Shown in pieces: positions 29,241-37,124 of a stretch of 64,000 bases of DNA. Source of the stretch: Maricaulis sp. (GTDB lineage: Bacteria > Pseudomonadota > Alphaproteobacteria > Caulobacterales > Maricaulaceae); assembly GCF_030149425.1 (NCBI RefSeq), contig NZ_JASBRQ010000002.1, positions 1 through 64,000 on the forward strand, given 5' to 3'. The notes below the pieces were generated by a model. The model did not search any database. It was given only the letters and a program-made list of their open reading frames with translations, and had not been told where the DNA came from. Each line of letters begins with the position of its first letter. Within the stretch, counting starts at the first letter, position 1. The position numbers were made by a program, and so were the translations under genes.

Positions 29241-30122
29241 CTATGCCAACATTTTCTCGATCGGGAGCACCAAGATGGCGCGCGCGCCCTCGGCTTCAAG
29301 CGCTTCAAGCGTCTCCCAGAACACACGCTCGCGACACACGGCGTGCAGCGCCACGACATCTTCACGTCCAGCGATTTGCGCCACCGTCGGGGCATCGGCG
29401 CCCGGCAACAGGGCCTTGATCGCTTCCAGGCGATCAACCGGCGCATTCATCATGATGTATTTGGTCTGGGCCGAGGCGATCACGCCCTGTGCCCGGCGCA
29501 TCAGGATAGACGCGATCTCGTCTTTGGCCGGATCGCGGTCCTGCGCCGGACGGATCATCACGGCTTCCGAGTTCAGAACGGTCTCGAACGCGCCCAGGCC
29601 GTTGGCCTCGAGCGTTGCGCCGGACGAGACGAGATCACAAATCGCAGCGGCAATATTGAGACGCGGTGCGACTTCGACCGAGCCGTGCATCTCGACAATC
29701 TCGGACACCACACCGCGCTCGCGCAGATAGGCATCAGTGATGGCCGGATAGGATGTCGCGATGGCCTTGCCGGCAAGGTCCTGTATCGAGGCGATCTCGC
29801 CCCCCTTAGGCGCGGCGAGCTTCAGCGTGCACTTGGCAAAACCGAGACGCAGAGCGACTTCTAGTTCCCGGGCGCGGCGACCGGCAAGCTGTTCTTCCTT
29901 GAGCACATTCTCACCGACAATGCCGTAATCGCAGGCACCGGACGCTACGAAGTTGGGAATATCATCATCGCGCACCAGCATGAGATCGACCGGCATATTC
30001 TCGGCGCTCTGATGCAGCTTGTCGCGCCCATAGGCGAAGCGGAGGCCGCAACGCTTGAGCAGGTCCATTCCGCCCTCGGACAGGCGGCCTTTGCTTTGAA
30101 CGGCAATACGCAGACGGGTCAC
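29241..30122 (-). CDS. hisG: ATP phosphoribosyltransferase, long form
   Basis: A 293-residue enzyme starting the pathway by joining ATP and PRPP. Its length and C-terminal extension (about 220-293) correspond to the long, E. coli-type HisG with a built-in ACT-like regulatory domain for histidine feedback; this agrees with no hisZ being present here. Key blocks are VQSKGRLS, DYGIVGENVL and the PRPP loop region EVAPRLNIAAAICDLVSSGATL (positions about 153-174). Its ATG overlaps the yerC stop by four bases, and hisDB follows after 9 bases. Confidence 0.95.
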   Translation of the reverse strand: MTRLRIAVQSKGRLSEGGMDLLKRCGLRFAYGRDKLHQSAENMPVDLMLVRDDDIPNFVASGACDYGIVGENVLKEEQLAGRRARELEVALRLGFAKCTLKLAAPKGGEIASIQDLAGKAIATSYPAITDAYLRERGVVSEIVEMHGSVEVAPRLNIAAAICDLVSSGATLEANGLGAFETVLNSEAVMIRPAQDRDPAKDEIASILMRRAQGVIASAQTKYIMMNAPVDRLEAIKALLPGADAPTVAQIAGREDVVALHAVCRERVFWETLEALEAEGARAILVLPIEKMLA

Positions 30123-30418
30123 GAGCTTTTTTCCTTCAACCGGTCGAGAATGAGACGGTAGCCCTGGTGGGGCTCCTGGGTCAGAAAACGCGATACGCGG
30201 GTAACCGTGGTCGTACTCGCCCCGGTCATTTCGCTGATCTCACGATAGGAATGACCGCCCTCATCCAGCAGGCAGGCGACCCGCCAGCGTTCCGAAAGCG
30301 TCTTGATTTCGCCCGGGGTCAGGAGATCACGCAAAAAGCGATCAGCCTCATCACGCGTTTGCAAACGCAATAGCGCTTCAGACAGGGCATCGAGATCAGT
30401 CAGGGTGGTTTCCGTCAT
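30119..30418 (-). CDS. YerC/YecD-family TrpR-like regulator, first gene of the his operon
   Basis: About 99 residues with a TrpR-like helix-turn-helix: LLTPGEIKTLSERWRVACLL (family signature) followed by YREISEMTGASTTTVTRVSR. Proteins of this family are small DNA-binding repressors; linkage to hisG suggests control of histidine synthesis, but the effector is unknown. The start is uncertain between ATG 30418 and an ATG four codons upstream at 30430; neither has a strong RBS. The operon promoter should lie in 30431-30530, shared divergently with the ArsR gene. Confidence 0.85.
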   Translation of the reverse strand: MTETTLTDLDALSEALLRLQTRDEADRFLRDLLTPGEIKTLSERWRVACLLDEGGHSYREISEMTGASTTTVTRVSRFLTQEPHQGYRLILDRLKEKSS

Positions 30419-30533
30419 TATACCGCACATCTTCTGTTCGGGATGCGATATAGCGTGTTATCGCGCTAACACAATAACGCATTGCAGCAGGACTGGCGGT
30501 TGATCCGATTCCGGCTTATATTGCAGAACTGTT

Positions 30534-30553
30534 AGCTATGAACTTGCATAGGT
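30534..30553. promoter_or_regulatory. Operator-like inverted repeat in front of the ArsR/BigR-like gene
   Basis: AGCTATGAACTTGCATAGGT is 16/20 identical to the sequence at 31300-31319 between the rhodanese and hydrolase genes, and the last ten bases (TTGCATAGGT) are identical. Both have partial dyad symmetry. The shared sequence at both promoters of this locus suggests that the repressor encoded here binds it. Confidence 0.6.
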
Positions 30554-30558
30554 ACGCA

Positions 30559-30864
30559 ATGAATTATCGCGACATGCTGCCGGTCGCTGAAGACCTTGCG
30601 GAAGTAATGAAAACCCTCGCCCATCCAAGCCGCCTGATGGCGCTATGTGCAATGATGGATGAGGAAGTCGCTGTCGGACAACTGGCCGAGGCGGTCGGAC
30701 TGCGCCCCCAAGCCATGTCGCAGCAATTGGCGATCCTGCGCAATAAGGGCCTGGTCACGACCCGCCGGGAGGGGCAGACGATTTATTATGCCCTCGCCGA
30801 CGATCAGATCCGGCAATTAATGCAGGCGCTCTACCAGACCTATTGCCTGCCCGCGCAGTCCTAG
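30559..30864 (+). CDS. BigR/SqrR-like ArsR-family repressor, probable persulfide sensor
   Basis: A 101-residue winged-helix protein from the ATG at 30559. The HTH is AVGQLAEAVGLRPQAMSQQLAILR, given by positions about 38-61, and the wing is TTRREGQTIYYAL. Two cysteines (Cys30 and Cys96, 66 residues apart) match in context and spacing the pair of BigR/SqrR that forms a tetrasulfide link on exposure to persulfide. An upstream ATG at 30538 would add seven residues but lies inside the operator-like repeat; 30559 has AGG six bases upstream. The adjacent rhodanese, persulfide dioxygenase and SulP genes support the role. Its stop shares CTAG with the convergent rhodanese gene. Confidence 0.85.
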   Translation: MNYRDMLPVAEDLAEVMKTLAHPSRLMALCAMMDEEVAVGQLAEAVGLRPQAMSQQLAILRNKGLVTTRREGQTIYYALADDQIRQLMQALYQTYCLPAQS

Positions 30865-31262
30865 CCGCGGGTCAGCAAGAAAAGCACGACCAGCACCGCA
30901 ACGAAGCCGCCGACGATCCAGGGCGCCAGGCTGCCTTGCTTCTCGGCGCGGACGGTTTCAAACCCCGCCGCCTTCCAGGCCATGATCCCGCCGCCCAAAT
31001 GACCGGCAAGCGTGCGGCCTGCCGCTGCCGCCTGGGCAAACGCCCGAGCCGACCGGCCACCCGAGCGACAAGACAAGACGACGTCCTTGCCTTCACCTTC
31101 CGGAATGGCGGAGACATCAAAACTTGAAAGTGGATTGAGGATCGCACCGGGAATATGCTCGGCCTCATACTCACCCGCCTCACGCACATCGACCAGGATC
31201 AGCCGGTCCGCGTCCAACCCCTCCTTGACCTCTTGCGGCGTGAAATCTCTCGGCTCGCTCAT
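30861..31262 (-). CDS. Membrane-anchored rhodanese
   Basis: 133 residues: a single rhodanese domain (about 5-100) with the active-site loop CRSGGRSARA (Cys near residue 67), and a C-terminal transmembrane anchor (WIVGGFVAVLVVLFLLTRG). It should carry sulfane sulfur as a cysteine persulfide at the membrane surface. The ATG at 31262 has GGGAG seven bases upstream; an upstream ATG at 31298 lacks one. It is divergent from the hydrolase gene and shares the operator-containing intergenic region. Confidence 0.88.
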   Translation of the reverse strand: MSEPRDFTPQEVKEGLDADRLILVDVREAGEYEAEHIPGAILNPLSSFDVSAIPEGEGKDVVLSCRSGGRSARAFAQAAAAGRTLAGHLGGGIMAWKAAGFETVRAEKQGSLAPWIVGGFVAVLVVLFLLTRG

Positions 31263-31299
31263 TGCTTGCTCCCGGGATATTGTCTTGTTGAGTCGCATT

Positions 31300-31319
31300 A
31301 CCTACGTATTTGCATAGGT
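31300..31319. promoter_or_regulatory. Second copy of the BigR-like operator, between rhodanese and persulfide dioxygenase genes
   Basis: ACCTACGTATTTGCATAGGT has perfect 5-bp outer arms ACCTA / TAGGT and is 16/20 identical to 30534-30553. It sits 38 bases upstream of the rhodanese start and 52 bases upstream of the hydrolase start, so it could control both. Confidence 0.62.
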
Positions 31320-31370
31320 CTGCACAAAAGGATAAACCTGTTCCGGTTCCCGGCAAGTCAAAAAAACTCC

Positions 31371-32240
31371 ATGCAACACCTTCCCGACGTCAAAGCCTTC
31401 TTCGATCCCGACACATATACGGTCAGCTATATCGTCTCCGACCCGGACACCGGCGCGGCGGCGATCATTGACTCCGTGCTCGATTACGACCCGGCTTCCG
31501 GGCGCACCCAGACCCGCTCGGCCGACGCCATTATCGCCGATGTCGAGGAGCGCGGGCTGAAAGTGGAGTGGATCCTCGAGACCCATGTCCACGCCGATCA
31601 CCTGTCCGCGGCGCCCTATCTGCGCGAGCGGCTGGGCGGCCGGATCGGCATTGGCGAACATGTCAAACAGGTCCAGGGCGTGTTTGGTGACCTGTTCAAT
31701 GTGGAGCCAGGCTTCTGCCGCGACGGATCCCAGTTTGATCACCTGTTCACCGATGGCGAGACCTTCAAGATCGGTTCGATCGAGGCCGAGGCGATCTGGA
31801 CCCCGGGCCATACCCCGGCCTGCATGGTCTATCATGTCGGCAGTGCCGCCTTTGTCGGCGACACGCTGTTCATGCCCGATTTCGGCACGGCGCGCTGTGA
31901 CTTCCCTGGCGGCAATGCCCACACGCTGTATCGCTCGATCCAGAAGATCTTTGCCCTGCCGGACGAGACAAGTCTGTTCATGTGTCACGATTACAAGGCT
32001 CCGGGGCGCGACCACTACGCCTGGGAAACCACGGTCGCCGAGGAAAAAGCGGCCAATATCCATGTCCATGAGGGCGTCAGCGAGGATGATTTCGTCGCCA
32101 TGCGCGAAGCGCGGGACGCCAAGCTCTCCATGCCGACGCTGATCCTGCCCTCCGTGCAGGTCAATATGCGCGCCGGCGATCTGCCGGAGGCGGAGGATAA
32201 TGGCACGCGCTATCTCAAAATACCGCTGAACGCCGTCTGA
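31371..32240 (+). CDS. blh: Persulfide dioxygenase-like metallo-beta-lactamase hydrolase (Blh/ETHE1 type)
   Basis: A 289-residue metallo-beta-lactamase-fold protein. It has the metal motif THVHADHLSA, TPGHTPACM, VGDTLFMPDFGTARCDFPGG and CHDYKAPG, the pattern of ETHE1 and of Blh in BigR operons. Members oxidise glutathione persulfide to sulfite using a mononuclear iron. Start at ATG 31371 (MQHLPDVKAFFDPDTYTVSY); a long upstream extension would cross the rhodanese promoter. No strong RBS. One base separates its stop from the SulP start. Confidence 0.88.
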   Translation: MQHLPDVKAFFDPDTYTVSYIVSDPDTGAAAIIDSVLDYDPASGRTQTRSADAIIADVEERGLKVEWILETHVHADHLSAAPYLRERLGGRIGIGEHVKQVQGVFGDLFNVEPGFCRDGSQFDHLFTDGETFKIGSIEAEAIWTPGHTPACMVYHVGSAAFVGDTLFMPDFGTARCDFPGGNAHTLYRSIQKIFALPDETSLFMCHDYKAPGRDHYAWETTVAEEKAANIHVHEGVSEDDFVAMREARDAKLSMPTLILPSVQVNMRAGDLPEAEDNGTRYLKIPLNAV

Positions 32241-32241
32241 C

Positions 32242-33987
32242 ATGTTTAAACTGGCCAGGCGCATATTCCCCGGCCTCAACTGGCTGCGCGGCTATAACGC
32301 CCGCCTGTTCGCCGATGATGCCATCGCCAGCGTCATCACGGCCATTCTGCTGATCCCGCAAAGCCTGGCCTATGCCCTGCTGGCCGGTCTGCCGCCGCAG
32401 GCGGGCCTGTACGCCTCGACCACGCCGCTGATCGCCTACGCGCTGTTCGGTTCGAGCCGGGTTCTGGCGGTTGGGCCGGTCGCAGTCGTTTCATTGATGA
32501 CTGCGGCCGCGATCGGAGAGCTCGGCCTTGATGACCCGGCCCAGCAAATGGCCGCGGCCGGCGCGCTGGCGCTCCTGTCCGGCGGTTTCCTGCTGGTGTT
32601 CGGTCTGCTCAATCTCGGCGCCATCGCCAATTTTCTCAGCCGGCCGGTGATCAATGCCTTCATCACCGCCTCCACCCTGCTGATCATCGCCAGCCAGCTC
32701 AAGCATATCCTCGGAGTAGAAGCCTCCGGCGCTACGCTGCCGGAACTGGTCATGTCGATGGCCGGCAATGCCGGCAATATCAACCTGCTCGCGCTGGCGT
32801 TCGGCGCCGGCAGCCTGGCCTTTCTCGTCTTCATGCGTGGCGGTCTGCAGCCGGCCCTGACCGGGCTGGGCGTACCGGCGAATATCGCCGCGACCATCAC
32901 CCGGGCCGCGCCCGCCCTGCTTGTCGTCATCGCGACCCTGATCGCCGCCAGCATGTCGCTGGCCGATCGCAATGGTCTTGATATCGTCGGCGAACTGCCC
33001 ACCGGCCTGCCGCCTGTCCAGCCGCCGCTGGTACCTTTGGAAATCTGGCGAGAACTGCTTGGCCCGGCCGCGCTGATTTCCCTGATCGGTTTTGTTGAAA
33101 GCGTGTCGGTCGGGCAGAGCCTGGCGGCGCGGCGGCGCGAGAGCGTCAACCCGAACCGGGAGCTCTTCGGCCTGGGGGCTGCCAATGCCGCGGCGGCCCT
33201 GACCGGGGGATATCCGGTGACCGGCGGGTTCGCTCGCTCGGTGGTCAATGAGCAGGCCGGCGCCCAAACGCCCCTGGCCGGCGTCTTTACCGCGCTGATC
33301 ATCGCCATCGTCGCAGTTTTCCTGACCCCGCTGTTTTATCATCTCCCCAAAGCCGCGCTCGCTGCCACCATCCTGATCGCGATCTGGAAACTGGCCGATT
33401 TCAAGAGCCTGCGTGAAGCCTGGCGCTATTCCCAGGCCGATGGTGCAGCGGCTTTTCTGACCCTGTTCGGCGTGCTTTTCCTTGGCGTGGAGCTGGGATT
33501 GACGCTGGGTGTGACGGTATCAGTCGGCTCCATCCTGTTGAGGACAATGAAACCGCACTGGGCCCAGGTCGGCCAGGTGCCGGGCACGCACCATTTCCGC
33601 AATCCCAACCGGCATGAGGTGGTTCTGTCACCGCACGTCTACGCCATCCGTGTCGACAGCGCGCTCTACTTCGCCAATGCCCATTTCCTGGAAGATCTGC
33701 TGGCCCAGACCATGGCGGAGCATGAGGGTATTACCGATGTCGTGCTGATGTGCCCGGCGGTGAACTTCATTGACGCGAGCGCCCTTGTCAGCCTGCGCAC
33801 CATCAACCAACGCCTGTCCGATAGCGGGGTGACGCTGCATCTGTCCGAAGTCAAAGGTCCGGTCAATGACCAGCTCATGGCTGCCGGGTTTGGTGACGAG
33901 CTCAGCGGCGAGATTTTCATGTCGCAATATGCGGCCATGCGCACGCTTGATCCGCAAACGACCTTACGGGCCGAGGGCGTCGATTAG
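32242..33987 (+). CDS. SulP-family anion permease with STAS domain
   Basis: A 581-residue inner-membrane transporter. The SulP signature IPQSLAYALLAGLPPQAGLY and the following GPVAVVSLMTAA lie in the first 100 residues, with about 10-12 membrane segments to residue 430. The C-terminal STAS domain (about 440-560) contains AVNFIDASALVSLRTINQRL. SulP proteins carry sulfate, bicarbonate or other anions. Tight linkage to the persulfide dioxygenase suggests export or exchange of sulfite/sulfate, which is inference. Confidence 0.9.
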   Translation: MFKLARRIFPGLNWLRGYNARLFADDAIASVITAILLIPQSLAYALLAGLPPQAGLYASTTPLIAYALFGSSRVLAVGPVAVVSLMTAAAIGELGLDDPAQQMAAAGALALLSGGFLLVFGLLNLGAIANFLSRPVINAFITASTLLIIASQLKHILGVEASGATLPELVMSMAGNAGNINLLALAFGAGSLAFLVFMRGGLQPALTGLGVPANIAATITRAAPALLVVIATLIAASMSLADRNGLDIVGELPTGLPPVQPPLVPLEIWRELLGPAALISLIGFVESVSVGQSLAARRRESVNPNRELFGLGAANAAAALTGGYPVTGGFARSVVNEQAGAQTPLAGVFTALIIAIVAVFLTPLFYHLPKAALAATILIAIWKLADFKSLREAWRYSQADGAAAFLTLFGVLFLGVELGLTLGVTVSVGSILLRTMKPHWAQVGQVPGTHHFRNPNRHEVVLSPHVYAIRVDSALYFANAHFLEDLLAQTMAEHEGITDVVLMCPAVNFIDASALVSLRTINQRLSDSGVTLHLSEVKGPVNDQLMAAGFGDELSGEIFMSQYAAMRTLDPQTTLRAEGVD

Positions 33988-34073
33988 GCCGCGCCCCGGA
34001 GCCAAGACAGCCCCGTTCGAAGCGTGTATCCTGAGCCAGCGGCGCTCCTGCCGCAGCTTGCCCGGATATCCAG

Positions 34074-36029
34074 ATGACGCATCACGATCCCAACGAGATT
34101 TTCCCGCTCAAACCCGATTTCTCTTCGGCCGCGCATATCAATCCGGAGCGCTATGACGCGCTTTATCGCCAGTCCCTGGAGGACCGTGAGGGCTTCTGGC
34201 GCGAACAGGCGGGCCGGATCGACTGGATGAAACCCTTCACCCAGATCGAGGACGTCTCGTGGGACAAGGATGACCTCCATATCCGCTGGTTCGCTGACGG
34301 CACGCTCAATGCCTGCGTCAACTGCATTGACCGCCACCTGCCCGAGAAGACCAATGAAACTGCAATCATCTGGGAAGGCGATGACCCGGAGGTCGACAAG
34401 ACCATTACCTATGGCGAGCTCCATGCCGAGGTCGGCCGGCTGGCCAATGGCCTGCGCGAGCTGGGCGTAAAAAAAGGTGACCGCGTCACCATCTATATGC
34501 CGATGGTCCCCGAAGCGGCCTATGCCATGCTCGCCTGCGCCCGCATCGGTGCGGTTCATTCCGTGGTCTTCGGCGGCTTCTCTCCGGATGCTCTGGCCGG
34601 GCGCATTACCGATTGCGAGAGCGATTTCGTTATCACCGCCGATGAAGGCGTACGGGGCGGGCGCGCCATCCCGCTCAAGGCCAATGTCGACAAGGCAATC
34701 GAGATTGCCGGGCGCGGTCAGAAAGTCGTCGTGGTCCGGCGCACCGGCGGGGCGATCGCCTGGGATCATGATCGCGATGTCTGGTATCACGACCTCATCG
34801 TCGGCCAGCCGGAAGATTGCGAGCCGGAGGAAATGAGCGCGGAGGATCCGCTCTTCATTCTCTACACCTCCGGATCGACGGGAAAACCGAAAGGCGTGCT
34901 TCACACCACGGGCGGTTACATGGTCTGGGCGTCGCTGACCCACGAGGCCGTCTTCGACTACAGGCCCGGCGATATTTACTGGTGCACCGCCGATGTCGGT
35001 TGGGTCACCGGTCACTCCTATATCGTCTATGGACCGCTTGCGAACGGCGCCATCACGCTGATGTTCGAGGGTGTCCCGACCTATCCGGGCCCGGACCGCT
35101 TCTGGCAAGTCGTCGACAAGCACAAGGTCAATATCTTCTACACCGCCCCGACCGCCATCCGCGCCCTGATGCGCGAGGGCGACGCCCATGTCAGCAAGCA
35201 TTCGCGCCAGTCCCTGCGTCTCCTGGGCAGTGTTGGCGAACCGATCAATCCGGAAGCCTGGACTTGGTATTATCGCGTTGTGGGTGATGAACGCTGCCCG
35301 ATTGTCGATACCTGGTGGCAGACAGAAACGGGCGGCATCATGATTACCCCCCTGCCCGGCGCCCATGACCTGAAACCCGGTGCCGCGTCCAAGCCGATGT
35401 TCGGGGTCGAGCTGGCGCTGATGGACGGCGAAGGCAAGCGCCTGCCCGACAGCGGCGAGCAATCCGGCAATCTCGTCGTGACCCGCTCCTGGCCAGGCCA
35501 GATGCGCACCGTTTACGGTGATCACCAGCGCTTTGTCGATACCTATTTTTCCACTTATGAAGGTCTGTATTTCTCCGGCGACGGCGCGCGCCGTGATGCC
35601 GACGGTTACTGGTGGGTCACCGGCCGTGTCGATGACGTTCTCAACGTCTCCGGCCACCGCCTCGGCACGGCCGAGATTGAAAGCGCCCTGGTCGCCCATG
35701 ACGACGTCGCCGAAGCGGCCGTGGTCGGCTACCCCCATGATATCAAGGGTCAGGGCATTTATTGCTTCGTCACCCTGTATCAGGGCCGTGATCCGGCAGC
35801 GGAGGACGTGCAGGCGCTGAAAGCCTGGGTCCGACAAGAGATCGGACCGGTGGCCACCCCCGATGTCATCCAGTTCGCGCCGGCTCTGCCGAAAACCCGT
35901 TCCGGCAAGATCATGCGCCGCATCCTGCGCAAGATCGCCGAGAACGAGTACGGCAATCTCGGCGACATATCGACGCTGGCCGATCCATCAGTCGTGGAAG
36001 AGCTGATCGCCAATCGCGCTGACGCCTGA
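34074..36029 (+). CDS. acs: Acetyl-coenzyme A synthetase
   Basis: A 651-residue AMP-forming enzyme, the normal Acs length. Motifs are [11 protein letters not shown] (near 264), WWQTETGG, and near the C terminus the acetylatable lysine in [14 protein letters not shown] (near 609). It activates acetate to acetyl-CoA, feeding the glyoxylate shunt encoded 1-6 kb downstream. The spacer from the SulP gene is 86 bases without a clear terminator. Confidence 0.97.
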   Translation: MTHHDPNEIFPLKPDFSSAAHINPERYDALYRQSLEDREGFWREQAGRIDWMKPFTQIEDVSWDKDDLHIRWFADGTLNACVNCIDRHLPEKTNETAIIWEGDDPEVDKTITYGELHAEVGRLANGLRELGVKKGDRVTIYMPMVPEAAYAMLACARIGAVHSVVFGGFSPDALAGRITDCESDFVITADEGVRGGRAIPLKANVDKAIEIAGRGQKVVVVRRTGGAIAWDHDRDVWYHDLIVGQPEDCEPEEMSAEDPLFILYTSGSTGKPKGVLHTTGGYMVWASLTHEAVFDYRPGDIYWCTADVGWVTGHSYIVYGPLANGAITLMFEGVPTYPGPDRFWQVVDKHKVNIFYTAPTAIRALMREGDAHVSKHSRQSLRLLGSVGEPINPEAWTWYYRVVGDERCPIVDTWWQTETGGIMITPLPGAHDLKPGAASKPMFGVELALMDGEGKRLPDSGEQSGNLVVTRSWPGQMRTVYGDHQRFVDTYFSTYEGLYFSGDGARRDADGYWWVTGRVDDVLNVSGHRLGTAEIESALVAHDDVAEAAVVGYPHDIKGQGIYCFVTLYQGRDPAAEDVQALKAWVRQEIGPVATPDVIQFAPALPKTRSGKIMRRILRKIAENEYGNLGDISTLADPSVVEELIANRADA

Positions 36030-36114
36030 GGCAATTGTCTTGCATCAGCGCTCGCGAAGCGGGGCAGAACCGGTTATAGCTCTGAGACCGGTTGTCCCGC
36101 TTCAGGAGCGTGTT

Positions 36115-36621
36115 GTGCGTTTTCGTTTTGTCGCCATTGCCCTCATCGCCAGTTTCGCGTCCGCCTGTGCCACCAGCACACCGGTCTGCCGCGCACCGTC
36201 GCAGGCTGAAATGCAGGCCTTCATGGCCGTCATCAGCCATAACCCAGCTGCGCTCTCTGAAGCCATGGCATCGGGCGCTGCCCGTGATGCGCTGAACGCT
36301 CAGGACGCCAATATCCGCAGCCATATCTGGGGTTCACAAGGCGAGACGCGCGGCACAGTTTTGGGACTGCTTTCGCGGCCGCCGCTTTGCGTACTCGACA
36401 ACCAAGCCGCCAACGACATGAATGGCGGTCACAATATCCTGGTCTATCCCCAGTCCAGCTATGACGCCGTCCTGCCCGCAGCGGATACCGGAGCGGCTTT
36501 CCCCTATGGTGTACGGATGCGTGACTACCTGACCTGCCGCTTCACCGAGACCGCAAATGGCCTTCGTCTCGCCGATGCCTGCGGCTTCCGCCCCTACACG
36601 GCACCGCCGGTCACCGGCTGA
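36115..36621 (+). CDS. Lipoprotein of unknown function
   Basis: A 168-residue protein from a GTG at 36115 with AGGAG six bases upstream. Residues 1-15 form a lipoprotein signal (FVAIALIASFASAC, lipobox with Cys at about 15). The mature part contains NDMNGGHNILVYPQSSYD and four further cysteines (at PVCRAP, PPLCVL, LTCRF and DACGF) that could form two disulfides. I do not recognise the family. Single gene between acs and the STAS-like gene. Confidence 0.65.
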   Translation: MRFRFVAIALIASFASACATSTPVCRAPSQAEMQAFMAVISHNPAALSEAMASGAARDALNAQDANIRSHIWGSQGETRGTVLGLLSRPPLCVLDNQAANDMNGGHNILVYPQSSYDAVLPAADTGAAFPYGVRMRDYLTCRFTETANGLRLADACGFRPYTAPPVTG

Positions 36622-36740
36622 TCCGGACGACTGCTAATAATTCACCACCTCGATCGCGGGTAAATCGCTGCGTCCCGGCCTTCGAATCGCCGCGGGCTTT
36701 GCTATGAGCCGCCGCGTCTTCACACGCAGCGAGTTCCTTC

Positions 36741-37124
36741 ATGTCTGTCCAGATTGGCCCGGTCGGCGCGGCCCAGATCACCCCTGTCACTTTTTCAGGG
36801 CATCTCGTCAAAGCCCAGCTTTCCACCTGCATCCATGAACTCGCCGCCCGGCTTGCGGAAAGCGGCCGCTATCTGGTCGACTTCCGCGGCTGTGCAATCG
36901 ACGCCAGCATCGGTGAATTCATGGGTCTGATCGAGCACTGGTTTGAATCTCTTGGCACCAATACGCCAATGGCCGTCCTGATGGACGGCCAGGCGCAAGG
37001 TGATTACGCCATGCTGTTTGACACCAAGAGCTTCCTGCTCGGTAGCCGGCTGAAGACATTTACCTGCCCTGACGAGGCCAGCGACTGGCTGGCCAAGGGC
37101 ATCAGCCCGACGGCCGCGCTCTAG
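36741..37124 (+). CDS. STAS-like small cytosolic protein
   Basis: A 127-residue protein. The pattern YLVDFRGCAIDASIGEFMGL ... GTNTPMAVLMDG resembles the alternating strands and helices of SpoIIAA/STAS-like folds, but the similarity is weak and I would not assign a function. No signal or membrane segment, no strong RBS. Its stop overlaps that of the convergent malate synthase gene in a shared CTAG. Confidence 0.55.
   Translation: MSVQIGPVGAAQITPVTFSGHLVKAQLSTCIHELAARLAESGRYLVDFRGCAIDASIGEFMGLIEHWFESLGTNTPMAVLMDGQAQGDYAMLFDTKSFLLGSRLKTFTCPDEASDWLAKGISPTAAL

Noticed and set aside
33984-35837. A 617-codon minus-strand frame opposite acs
   Set aside because: No domain, no RBS; acs is full length in the other direction.
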